Translations under genes and position numbers: made by a program
In this document: positions 9,683-16,846 of the stretch, piece after piece
How positions within the stretch are numbered: position 1 is the first letter of the stretch
Layout: every line of letters starts with the position of its first letter
Notes under the pieces: model-generated
Databases searched by the model: none
Told to the model about the DNA's origin: nothing
What the model saw: only the letters and a program-made list of their open reading frames with translations
Source of the DNA: Mucilaginibacter sp.
Lineage (GTDB): Bacteria > Bacteroidota > Bacteroidia > Sphingobacteriales > Sphingobacteriaceae
Assembly: GCA_031292485.1 (NCBI GenBank)
Contig: JARLHA010000033.1
Location: forward strand, 1 to 64,000
Direction of reading: 5' to 3'
Length of the DNA: 64,000 bases

Positions 9683-10952
9683 GGTAATGTGGTCAAAAAT
9701 GGTTGGTAAAACCATTGTAACTATCAATATATCAAATAAATATATTAAGTCAATTGAAAACGGTTTCAATTGACTTTTTTCGTTTATGAAAAGTATTAAA
9801 AAAAGGCGTGCTGGGCTTGTGGGAGCTTAGCTGTCATAGGGTGGGGTAAACGCAACGAACGGCAGCGGTTTAAATGTCAATCTTGCGGTATAATGTTTAG
9901 CAGGACTAACCCAGAAGTAGCGTTAAGGAACCAGTTTGTTTGGTTTGAAAAGTGGATCAGTGAGCGTCAGGTTTATAAGTACCTGGTTCGTGATAGCGGT
10001 TTATCACAAAGTAGCATTCAGCGTTTATTCCGGCATTACCTGGAACAAGCACCTGAAGTACTGATTAGAAGTAAGGTAAAGGCCCACCTTCTGATTGATG
10101 CAACATACTTTCCTAATGACCTATGCCTTGTTCTTTATTACGATCATGACATTCGTTATACCCAGCTTTACCGAATGACTGACCAGGAGCGCTATGAACA
10201 GATGCGGGAAGATCTGGAAAATCTAAAAGTACTTGGTGTTGATGTAGCAAGTATCACCTGCGACGGACACAAAGCGCTATTGAAAGCTATCCGTAAGGTT
10301 TATCCTAAGGTGTTGATCCAACGCTGCCTGGTACATATTAAACGCCAAAGTCAGATCTGGCTTACCATGTGTCCGAAGGCGCCGGTTGCTCAGGAACTGC
10401 TGCGCTTATCGAATCGAATTACCCATTTGAAGACCTATGAACAAAGCAATCAATGGCTGGCAGATCTTTACCATTGGCATGAAAGAAGCAAAGTCTATAT
10501 TAATGAAAAAGCGTTTAACCCGGACACCGGAAGGTTTTGGTACCGGCATAAAATGCTGCATCAAACAACCAGTCTTATCATTAAAGCCATACCCAATATG
10601 TTTCATTACCTGGATGATCCACAGATCCCTTACACAACCAATCGGCTCGAATCATTCTTTGGACATCTGAAGGAAAAACTGAAGATACACCGCGGCCTTC
10701 GGCCACAGGCAAAACGAAATTTCGTCAAATGGTATTTACATTTTAAGAATAACGGCAAGTGAGTTTTCTTAGCCATTGGAGAACACAGCCAAAATGAAAG
10801 CCGGAAGTAACACTCCCGGCTCTGGCTTTAGTTCTGTAAATCTTATTGCTGACAAGTTGCCCTCCGGCAGCGCCTGTTTCCTCTTCTGATTTACATGGCC
10901 TATATAATGCTTTTCTGGCAAATAATTACCAACCATTTTTGACCACATTACC
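9683..10952 (+). mobile_element. IS256-like insertion element, 1270 bp, complete
   Basis: The element is bounded by perfect 27-bp terminal inverted repeats (9683-9709 and 10926-10952, beginning GGTAATGTGGTCAAAAATGG) and flanked by an 8-bp target duplication. It carries one transposase reading frame on the plus strand and a short hairpin near 10797-10823 after the gene. Intact ends and exact duplications imply a recent insertion. The family call rests on the D-D-E layout with a C-x-x-H motif in the transposase and on the 8-bp duplication. Confidence 0.92.
9786..10762 (+). CDS. IS256-like (MULE-type) transposase, probably made by -1 frameshifting
   Basis: The long frame from the internal ATG at 9893 gives 289 residues, with acidic residues in DATYF, CDGHK and RLESFF forming a D-D-E set and CLVHIKR between the last two. 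In the same frame, upstream of 9893, lies an uninterrupted zinc ribbon (CWACG near 9809 and CQSCG near 9875) with no start codon. The nearest ATG, 9786, is one frame off and runs through AAA AAA AGG at an A7 tract (9798-9804). A -1 slip there, or an extra A added in transcription, joins the frames into about 325 residues. An unproductive fixed frameshift is the alternative. Confidence 0.85.
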
Positions 10953-10960
10953 TTAATTTT
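10953..10960. repeat. Target-site duplication, right copy
   Basis: TTAATTTT, identical to 9675-9682, abuts the right inverted repeat. Confidence 0.92.
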
Positions 10961-11050
10961 CCGTTTTTAACACCGCTCCAACCTAATGCGGTTACTGTGC
11001 TGACTTCAAAATCTTTTAAATAAGCTTTGAGTTTTTTAGTAACACATTCA

Positions 11051-11284
11051 TCAAGCAAAATTTTCATTAAGGATATTGGTTGATGTTTCGATAAGCTGTT
11101 TTGACATTTCCAGTATTTTTACTACCTGTTCCCGTTTCACACTTTCAAAATCTTCCAGAAAAGTTTCAATGGAATCCCCGGTTTCCAGGTAATCAAACAG
11201 GTTTTTAATTGGGACCCTGGTTCCGGTAAAAACCGGCGTCCCCCCCCAAATATCTTTGTCAATATTAATTACGCTGTTTTGCAT
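11051..11284 (-). CDS. DUF433 domain protein (antitoxin-like)
   Basis: A 77-residue protein with the DUF433 pattern: INIDKDIWGGTPVFTGTRVP followed by a helix pair with DYLETGDSIETFLEDFESV. The family has a winged-helix-like fold and is commonly found just upstream of DUF5615 PIN-like genes as the proposed antitoxin. Here its 3' end overlaps the start of the DUF5615 gene by 17 bp, but that partner is broken by an insertion element, leaving this gene without a functional toxin. Confidence 0.9.
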   Translation of the reverse strand: MQNSVINIDKDIWGGTPVFTGTRVPIKNLFDYLETGDSIETFLEDFESVKREQVVKILEMSKQLIETSTNILNENFA

Positions 11285-11319
11285 TGGTTTGTTGCTTTAT
11301 CCAAATTTACAAATAATTA

Positions 11320-11406
11320 TTGGGGATTACATCGATTTTAATGGATTTTACCGATTCGTTTCCCTTTGAAAAATCAGTGAAATCATAAACAAATCGGTGG
11401 AATCAT
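11320..11406. repeat. Stutter inverted repeat, word GATTACACCGATT / AATCGGTGAAATC
   Basis: GGATTACATCGATTTTAATGG and GATTTTACCGATTCG on the left face AATCAGTGAAATCATAAAC and AATCGGTGGAATCATAAAAC on the right. It touches the end of the DUF885 gene. The same family occurs at 13990-14045, 16672-16830 and 19065-19100. Confidence 0.75.
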
Positions 11407-13157
11407 AAAACCTCCTTCCACGCACTGCTATCCTTCAGCATCACCTCGCGCAATAGCCTGATTTGCGGCATGCCGTGGTTAAGTACTTCATCGTGGAATT
11501 TTTTGAGGCTGAAATTTGCGCCTTCTTGTTTTTGGTAATCCTTACGCAGTTTCAATATCTCCAGCTTGCCAATGGTGTAAAACAAATAACCGGGATCAAA
11601 AGTACCGCGCAGGGCTTCCTGATATGATGGCTTTTGGCCCTGGTACCAGTTGTCCATAAAAAATTTGGTAGCGGCATCCAGTTTCATGCCCTGGCAATGG
11701 GTTTTTATGGACACGCACAGGCGGCAAAGGCGCAGCAGCGCGTCGCCGGCCTGTGCCAGTCGGTATTTTGCCGCCAGTACGGTATCGCCATTATGGCCGT
11801 AGCCCTCATCGGCCATCATTTGTTCGCAATAGTGCGCCCATCCTTCAATATACGCATAGCTGCCGAAGATCTTTTCAATCCGGGTAGCATTTGAGGCGTT
11901 TAAATGCAAAAACTGGGTATAGTGGCCGGGGTAAGCCTCGTGGATGGTAACATTATCCGTAGTATAATAGTCAAACTGGCGCAGCCAATCCTCCTTTTGC
12001 TGTGCCGTCCATTTGGCATCAACAGGGGTTACATAATAAAAAGCTTCGGTCGCTTTGGTTTCAAACGGACCGGGGTCATCATTGGAAGCAGTGCTGGTGG
12101 CGCGTGCATATTGCGGCGTTTCGGTAACTTTTAAATTCACCGTAGCGGGCATGGTCACAATGTTTTTATCCGTCAGAAACTTGCGGATCGCTTCCACATT
12201 TTTCTTTACATCCGGTATCAGGTTGCCGGCAGTGGGGTGGTCCTTTTGCAGGTCGTGGTACACCTCTACCGGTTTTTTGTTTGGGTTGATGGTTTTTGCG
12301 GCGGCATTAAACACATCCTGCTGCTTTTTTAATTCCGCAAGGCCTATCGCCAGTATTTTTTCGGGCGACAGGGTCAACCCTTCACTGTAAAGCAGCATTT
12401 TTTTATAGCTGGCTTCGCCAAGGGCATAATTGTTATTGGCTTTGGGCAATTTTTCCTTTTTTAGCCAGGCGGCATAAGCATTAATGGCATTTACAGCGGT
12501 TTTGTTGGCTATGTTAAAGGCCTTCAACAGCGAGTCGTTTTTTACATCCTTTAAGGCCACTTTAAGGTCTCCGCCTAAAAATTCTGCCGACCCTTGTGCT
12601 ATCTGTATAGCGGTTTCAACATATGGTTTGGGTAATGTATCTTTCAAATTCTCTTTTGCTGCCGCGAAAACATTAGGCGCATTTTTTTCAATAGCGATGA
12701 TAGATTTTACCCGTTCCTCAATAGGGGCGAAGTTGCGTTTGATATAGATGCTCACATCAACGGCGCCGGCATAAGTCATGGGGTTTTTGTTATAGGCCCC
12801 CATATCCTCAAAGTTGAGGATTTCGTTTTTTATGGCCGAGCGCAGGATGCGGTAATCGTAAAACATTTTTGGGCTCAGGCTGGTGGTATCTGTAGCAGCC
12901 AGTTTCTGGTCATAGTCTTTTAAACGTTCCAGCTCTTTACCCAGTGATTCCTTGCTCAGATCCGTAACCCTGCCGTCGTACTGGTGATAACCAAGAGCCA
13001 CGCCATTGCCGGGCCGCCAGTTGAGGTATCCCAGGAGGAACTCGTCGGATAGTTTTTGAAAGGCGGCATCGCCGGATATTTTGGTTTGCGTTGTTTTTGT
13101 TTGCTGGCAGCTGAAAAGCACAGCTATCGGGATAAACAGGAAGCTTATTTTTTTCAT
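11403..13157 (-). CDS. DUF885 family lipoprotein (metallopeptidase-like)
   Basis: A 584-residue exported protein. The N-terminus MKKISFLFIPIAVLFSCQQ has a lipobox (LFSC), so it should be a lipoprotein. The bulk matches DUF885. The HEAYPGHYTQF motif near residue 410 supplies an H-E-x-x-x-x-H set, and EGWAHYCEQMMADEGY lies near 440, as expected for the zinc-peptidase-like core. Substrate unknown; peptide hydrolysis is inferred from family resemblance. It stands alone. Confidence 0.88.
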   Translation of the reverse strand: MKKISFLFIPIAVLFSCQQTKTTQTKISGDAAFQKLSDEFLLGYLNWRPGNGVALGYHQYDGRVTDLSKESLGKELERLKDYDQKLAATDTTSLSPKMFYDYRILRSAIKNEILNFEDMGAYNKNPMTYAGAVDVSIYIKRNFAPIEERVKSIIAIEKNAPNVFAAAKENLKDTLPKPYVETAIQIAQGSAEFLGGDLKVALKDVKNDSLLKAFNIANKTAVNAINAYAAWLKKEKLPKANNNYALGEASYKKMLLYSEGLTLSPEKILAIGLAELKKQQDVFNAAAKTINPNKKPVEVYHDLQKDHPTAGNLIPDVKKNVEAIRKFLTDKNIVTMPATVNLKVTETPQYARATSTASNDDPGPFETKATEAFYYVTPVDAKWTAQQKEDWLRQFDYYTTDNVTIHEAYPGHYTQFLHLNASNATRIEKIFGSYAYIEGWAHYCEQMMADEGYGHNGDTVLAAKYRLAQAGDALLRLCRLCVSIKTHCQGMKLDAATKFFMDNWYQGQKPSYQEALRGTFDPGYLFYTIGKLEILKLRKDYQKQEGANFSLKKFHDEVLNHGMPQIRLLREVMLKDSSAWKEVL

Positions 13158-13224
13158 TTGTGGGTCAGTTGTGAGAAATCGAAGGTAGGGAATATTATTA
13201 TTTGGTCAAATTTGAAGGTATGTC

Positions 13225-13410
13225 AATTTATAAGATATGTCATGCCGTCCACCATTTGGTGGATCGGCACCCCATGTGCTTAGTACCCAAGCGATAAGTT
13301 GCCGGGCGCTGAGCCGCCTGTCTGGCGGTCACCTGTCATTTTCAACCTGTCAGCGGGCCGCCTGTCGGTGGGGGCCCGAAACAAGTTCGGGATGGCGAAA
13401 CTTGTTTATT
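13225..13410. repeat. Degenerate GC-rich intergenic repeat cluster
   Basis: The gap 13158-13437 has no gene. It contains repeated GCCGCCTGTC words, a CCACCATTTGGTGG palindrome (13250 region) and CCGAAACAAGTTCGGGATGGCG, a palindromic sequence resembling dispersed repeats of this group. GC content is higher than the flanks. Confidence 0.5.
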
Positions 13411-13437
13411 TTACTCAACTTCCTCCTTACTGATCAC

Positions 13438-13965
13438 TTATTTGGTCAGGTATTCTTTTGGGATAGGATTATCCTTCCGCTCCCCGTCAAAAAACCAGCC
13501 CAGGATCCAAAACCGGGTGCCGTCATAAAAAAGTTCAATACTATTGATGCCGCGCTCAATTACAGGGCCTGTTTTGGTATTGCGCGATTCGTAAGTACTC
13601 CAAACATGATAAATGGCCCCGAATTTTTCCACCTTGCGGGAAATCTCGTGTTCGTCAAAGCCTTTTGCCGCCAGGTAATCGTCAGCCAGGCGGTGGTATT
13701 CTTTTAAGCTCACGTATTTAATAACCGTTTTGCCGTCTTTTGATTTTGTCGCCCAGCCTACATTTACATTTGGTACGTGCAGGCTGCTGTCTCGCTGGTA
13801 ACTGGGTTTTTCGCCTTTTTTGATGGTCACCACATCATAATAGGCTTTTATGATGCCGTTAAGGGTGGCTACATTATCGCCGTACTTATCAACCACTTGT
13901 GCATGGCAAGGGTAATCGATGAAAATGATTAATGCTAAGGACGTTAAAAAGGCTGCTTTTTTCAT
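13438..13965 (-). CDS. Exported NTF2-like protein, function unknown
   Basis: A 175-residue protein with a signal peptide (MKKAAFLTSLALIIFIDYP, cleavage after CHAQ). The mature part (an N-terminal helix VATLNGIIKAYYDVVTI, strands ending in ESRNTKTG and SIELFYDGTRFWILGWFF) has the helix-then-curved-sheet pattern and Trp-rich end of SnoaL/NTF2-like (DUF4440-type) proteins. No catalytic residues can be assigned. It stands alone on the minus strand. Confidence 0.75.
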   Translation of the reverse strand: MKKAAFLTSLALIIFIDYPCHAQVVDKYGDNVATLNGIIKAYYDVVTIKKGEKPSYQRDSSLHVPNVNVGWATKSKDGKTVIKYVSLKEYHRLADDYLAAKGFDEHEISRKVEKFGAIYHVWSTYESRNTKTGPVIERGINSIELFYDGTRFWILGWFFDGERKDNPIPKEYLTK

Positions 13966-13984
13966 TGAGATCTTTTATTGGTTG

Positions 13985-14050
13985 ATCAAACTTACAATTC
14001 TATTGCGATGATTACACTGATTGTTTGATTATTACACCGATTTAGGTTGT
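13985..14050. repeat. GATTACACTGATT/ATTACACCGATT direct repeat
   Basis: Two copies of the GATTACACCGATT word (14011-14044) lie in the gap upstream of the minus-strand exported gene. They are half-elements of the family at 11320 and 16672; no inverted arm was found. Confidence 0.5.
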
Positions 14051-14153
14051 ATAGCCGGCAGTTATTCCTCTCCCCAATTAATCCTTTTCAATTTATAAGC
14101 GTCCAACATACAAACACCCGCTAGTAAGGTGTCGACATTAAAAGTTTAAAGTT

Positions 14154-14285
14154 ATGAAAAAGAGATTTTTTGCATTCGCATTGATTATAGCAGCATTTGT
14201 ATCAGTAACTTCAGGTTGTTACGTGGAAGGTGGGGGTGGTTACCGTTACCATCATGAGCATCATTGGGAGCATGACCGTGATTAA
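14154..14285 (+). CDS. Small His-rich lipoprotein, 43 aa
   Basis: MKKRFFAFALIIAAFVSVTS is followed by a lipobox-like SGCY and then a Gly- and His-rich tail (GGGGYRYHHEHHWEHDRD). The signal peptide and lipidation Cys suggest a tiny cell-envelope lipoprotein of about 22 mature residues. The His-rich tail could bind metal, which is inference only. A terminator 54 bp downstream supports a real short transcript. Confidence 0.7.
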   Translation: MKKRFFAFALIIAAFVSVTSGCYVEGGGGYRYHHEHHWEHDRD

Positions 14286-14338
14286 CTGGTTTAAGTAATT
14301 AAGATTTTAGTTTGGTTTAGTTTAGTGTGTGAGTTTAG

Positions 14339-14364
14339 GCCCCGGTTTGTCCGGGGCTTTTTTA
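14339..14364 (+). terminator. Terminator of the small lipoprotein gene
   Basis: GCCCCGG stem, TTTGT loop, CCGGGGC, then six Ts. Confidence 0.85.
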
Positions 14365-14449
14365 ATAATTGATAATTACCACTGATGGAGTTGATTAGAT
14401 TGATATCGCAGCGTTTGGCGCAATTTTGGCTAAGATATTTTTACCTGCT

Positions 14450-14989
14450 TCATTTAACTTTCAGCGAAGCCACTATTGCATCTGCAGTGGTTTTCCATTT
14501 GGGCAGCAGCTTTTGGGTGCAGTTAAAGGTTAACAGCAGTACTTTGCCATCAAGGCTGGTGAAAAAGTAATACACAAAAACTTTTTGGTCTACCGCGGCG
14601 GTCATCATTTTAAAATAGCCCACCTGTTTGCCGTTAATGGTTTTAATGCCATTATCAAGCCATACCGCATCGGGCCTGGCATGTTTTAGCGTGCCGATCA
14701 TAAAATCTTTATATTGCCCAATCTGGTCGGGTGTAATAGGCTGTCCGGTTTGGCTGATCACCAAATTTACTTCGGCGTTGGCATCGGTAAAAACAGCATC
14801 GGGATGTTGCCCGGCATTGGGGTACTTTATGGCGATCATGTCTGCCGACATCTGTTTAAAATAATCGGGCACCGATATTTCAATCTTCCCGTTGAGCAGG
14901 CTGCGGCGTACCAATTTGATCTGCGCCTGGCTGAAAAAGGGGAGGAGCAGTAATGCAAATACCGACGAGGTTATAATTTTTTTGATCAT
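14450..14989 (-). CDS. Exported protein, function unknown (PsbP/DUF1795-like pattern)
   Basis: A 179-residue protein with a signal peptide (MIKKIITSSVFALLLLPFF, cleavage after SQAQ). The mature part reads as alternating strands with GKIEISVPDYFKQMS, an NAEVNLVISQTGQP turn, a helix KDFMIGTLKHARP, and YYFFTSLDGKVLLLTFNC. This resembles small PsbP-like/DUF1795 proteins, but the resemblance is by pattern only. No neighbours share its strand nearby. Confidence 0.7.
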   Translation of the reverse strand: MIKKIITSSVFALLLLPFFSQAQIKLVRRSLLNGKIEISVPDYFKQMSADMIAIKYPNAGQHPDAVFTDANAEVNLVISQTGQPITPDQIGQYKDFMIGTLKHARPDAVWLDNGIKTINGKQVGYFKMMTAAVDQKVFVYYFFTSLDGKVLLLTFNCTQKLLPKWKTTADAIVASLKVK

Positions 14990-15111
14990 GAGATGGGTTT
15001 TTCGTTGATGGGTTAAACATAAGGAAAAAAAGGGATGGGTTGTGTTTGTAGATTAATATCTGGTTAATATCTGGTTTGTTTTTCTGGGAATTGGTTTAGG
15101 ATGATGGAAAG

Positions 15112-15256
15112 AAGGGTGTCATGGTGAGGCTCTCGAACCATAGCGCGTGGGGCTAAAAGATGCCAGGTGGAAGATGATGCCGCAAGCATAGTGGTAATGC
15201 AATGACAGACTAAGGCCTTTACCCATATGGTTCGAGAGCCTCACCATGACACCCTT
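15112..15256. repeat. 145-bp element with perfect 31-bp terminal inverted repeats
   Basis: Positions 15112-15142 and 15226-15256 are perfect reverse complements (the left arm begins AAGGGTGTCATGGTGAGGCT). The 83-bp centre is not repetitive. A partial third copy of one arm (CTCACCATGACACC) follows near 15277-15290. It resembles a MITE or REP-type element without a coding region. The gap 14990-15759 holds this, an antitoxin remnant, a small palindrome and the rpsL promoter. Confidence 0.85.
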
Positions 15257-15324
15257 TTTGTATTGCTGTATTGTGCCTCACCATGACACCGCCCGCAGAA
15301 TGCCGCATAATCTTATCTTTGATA

Positions 15325-15459
15325 GATGAACATGCTGAAATACAAACAGGCTTTTAAGAATACGCGGCTTTAACGGAAATTAAGCAAGGGCTAAAGGAGG
15401 TGAAGAAGATTAGGGAGGGGAAGGCAAAAGGATATTCAATGGGTGATCTTTTAGGGCCG
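15325..15459 (+). pseudogene. Remnant of an antitoxin-like gene
   Basis: One frame reads EIQTGF, a stop, then EYAALTEIKQGLKEV, KKIREGKAKGY and SMGDLL. This is the pattern of the C-terminal tail of small Bacteroidota antitoxins (a conserved E-x-K/A-L-x-E-V-K helix and a terminal D/E-LL). No intact start is visible and a stop interrupts the frame. A TATCTTTG box at 15314-15321 may be its old promoter. The second half of the open frame (to 15639) looks non-genic. Confidence 0.45.
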
Positions 15460-15526
15460 CCGTCTTCCAGATCCGCCTACAATTCCGAAAATGTGTATCA
15501 CGTCAACGGCGTTCACCTAAACGCGG

Positions 15527-15548
15527 GAGACGCAAAGTATTGCGTCTC
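15527..15548. repeat. GAGACGCAA palindrome
   Basis: GAGACGCAA (15527-15535) pairs with TTGCGTCTC (15540-15548) around a four-base loop. It looks like a dispersed intergenic hairpin unit. Confidence 0.6.
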
Positions 15549-15661
15549 TACGATCCCCGGTACAACTACAATAATTCCAACATTCCAACCTCACAACAAC
15601 AGCAACAATTCCAGCATCTACCGCCCTTATAACCAATAAGTAAACTTTTTTACCAAACCCC

Positions 15662-15692
15662 TTGAAAATCAAAAAATAAGTACCTACCTTTG
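15662..15692 (+). promoter_or_regulatory. Promoter of the str operon
   Basis: TTG at 15662-15664 is followed after 20 nt by TACCTTTG at 15685-15692, fitting the Bacteroidota housekeeping promoter (TTTG, 19-21 nt, TAnnTTTG). It is 68 nt upstream of the rpsL start. Confidence 0.75.
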
Positions 15693-15759
15693 CAGTCCTT
15701 AAAATAAGTGCGTCGTGTTGGCGCGCAGGGGATAAAAAAAGTAAAGACAAAAAGGAAAA

Positions 15760-16182
15760 ATGCCTACTATTCAGCAATTAGTTAGAAAAGGTAGAGTAGC
15801 TCTGGTTGACAAGAGTAAGTCGCCAGCGTTGGACAGCTGTCCACAGCGAAGAGGCGTGTGCACCCGTGTGTACACCACTACCCCTAAAAAACCAAACTCA
15901 GCGATGCGCAAGGTGGCGCGTGTACGTTTAACCAACGGTAAAGAAGTGAATGCCTATATCCCCGGAGAAGGTCACAACTTACAGGAACACTCCATCGTGC
16001 TGATCCGCGGTGGTCGTGTGAAAGATTTACCGGGTGTGCGTTACCACATCATCCGTGGTGCCCTGGATACATCAGGTGTTGCAGGCCGTAACCAGCGTCG
16101 TTCAAAATATGGTACTAAACGCCCTAAACCAGGTCAGCCAGCAGCGGCAACCAAAGGTGCACCGGCTAAAAAGAAAAAATAA
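15760..16182 (+). CDS. rpsL: 30S ribosomal protein uS12
   Basis: Decoding-centre protein of the small subunit. The N-terminus [12 protein letters not shown] and the motifs [17 protein letters not shown] and [16 protein letters not shown] are typical. In the loop near residue 43 the segment reads TTTPKKPNS; this Lys is the classic streptomycin-resistance site and is wild type. At 140 residues it is longer than the usual 124-137 because of a basic tail ([14 protein letters not shown]). First gene of the str operon, 18 bp before rpsG. Confidence 0.98.
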   Translation: MPTIQQLVRKGRVALVDKSKSPALDSCPQRRGVCTRVYTTTPKKPNSAMRKVARVRLTNGKEVNAYIPGEGHNLQEHSIVLIRGGRVKDLPGVRYHIIRGALDTSGVAGRNQRRSKYGTKRPKPGQPAAATKGAPAKKKK

Positions 16183-16183
16183 T

Positions 16184-16193
16184 TAAGGAGGAT
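16184..16193 (+). promoter_or_regulatory. Shine-Dalgarno sequence before rpsG
   Basis: TAAGGAGGAT with GGAGG at 16187-16191, nine bases before the ATG at 16201. Most other genes in the window lack such a motif, as expected for this phylum, so it may reflect special translational control. Confidence 0.7.
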
Positions 16194-16200
16194 AGTAATA

Positions 16201-16668
16201 ATGAGAAAGTCGAAACCAAAAAAAAGAATCCTTCTTCCTGATCCAAAATTCAATGATGTTTTGGTAACCAGGTTTGTAAATAACATGATGTATGATGGTA
16301 AAAAATCTACCGCATACGCTATATTCTATAATGCAGTTGAAATTGTTGAAAAGAAAACCAACGAAAGTGGTTTAGATACCTGGAAAAAGGCTTTAAACAA
16401 TGTAATGCCTGCTGTTGAAGTAAAAAGCCGTCGTGTAGGTGGTGCTAACTTCCAGGTGCCAACAGAAGTTCGCCCTGAACGTAAAGTTGCCTTAGGTATG
16501 AAATGGCTGATCAACTATGCCCGCCGCCGTGGTGAAAAAACCATGATGGAAAAATTGGCAGGTGAAATCATTTCTGCTGCTAAAGGTGAAGGTGCTGCTG
16601 TGAAGAAGAAAGAAGATACGCACAAAATGGCTGAAGCCAACAAAGCGTTCTCACACTTTAGATTTTAA
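16201..16668 (+). CDS. rpsG: 30S ribosomal protein uS7
   Basis: Head-assembly protein that binds the 3' major domain of 16S rRNA. The 155 residues begin [19 protein letters not shown] and contain [16 protein letters not shown] (beta hairpin) and [15 protein letters not shown], ending [17 protein letters not shown] as expected. It lies between rpsL and fusA and has an unusual Shine-Dalgarno sequence. Confidence 0.98.
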   Translation: MRKSKPKKRILLPDPKFNDVLVTRFVNNMMYDGKKSTAYAIFYNAVEIVEKKTNESGLDTWKKALNNVMPAVEVKSRRVGGANFQVPTEVRPERKVALGMKWLINYARRRGEKTMMEKLAGEIISAAKGEGAAVKKKEDTHKMAEANKAFSHFRF

Positions 16669-16671
16669 TTA

Positions 16672-16830
16672 GGATTACACCGATTATTTTTTGGGATTAC
16701 ACCGATTAATAAAGGATTACACCGATTAAATGTGGAGATTATATTGATTTAGTATGCTTGCAAAAAAATCAGTTGAAAATCAAATTAAGAAATCGGTGAA
16801 ATCACTCTAAAATCGGTGAAATCATAAAAT
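16672..16830. repeat. Stutter inverted repeat in the rpsG-fusA spacer
   Basis: Three copies of GGATTACACCGATTA (16673-16728) face two copies of AATCGGTGAAATCA (16791-16825), their near-complement, across about 60 bp. It lies inside an operon, so it should be transcribed and could fold in the mRNA. Confidence 0.85.
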
Positions 16831-16846
16831 AAAAAAAATAAAAATA

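Larger units (their letters stand above)
9463..11067 (-). pseudogene. DUF5615 (PIN-like) toxin-family gene, interrupted by an insertion element
   Basis: On the minus strand the gene starts at 11067 (MKILLDECVTKKLKAYL), runs to codon 38 at the target site, and resumes beyond the insertion with TLCIENGFDVLLTIDKNLTY down to a stop at 9463. Removing 9683-10952 and one 8-bp duplication restores a single 108-residue frame with no other defect. The layout (MKILLDEC start, DVLLTIDKNL near residue 50) matches the DUF5615 PIN-like family, often the putative toxin next to DUF433. The start overlaps the end of the DUF433 gene by 17 bp, suggesting translational coupling. The insertion should inactivate it. 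Confidence 0.88.

Noticed and set aside
11634..12747. Several plus-strand open frames opposite the DUF885 gene
   Set aside because: They are shadow frames in GC-rich codon positions; the minus-strand gene has a clear lipobox and peptidase motif.
15400..15639. 79-codon open frame starting at a GTG
   Set aside because: Only its first part resembles an antitoxin tail; the rest runs through a palindromic repeat and an Asn-rich low-complexity end. Treated as a remnant, not a gene.
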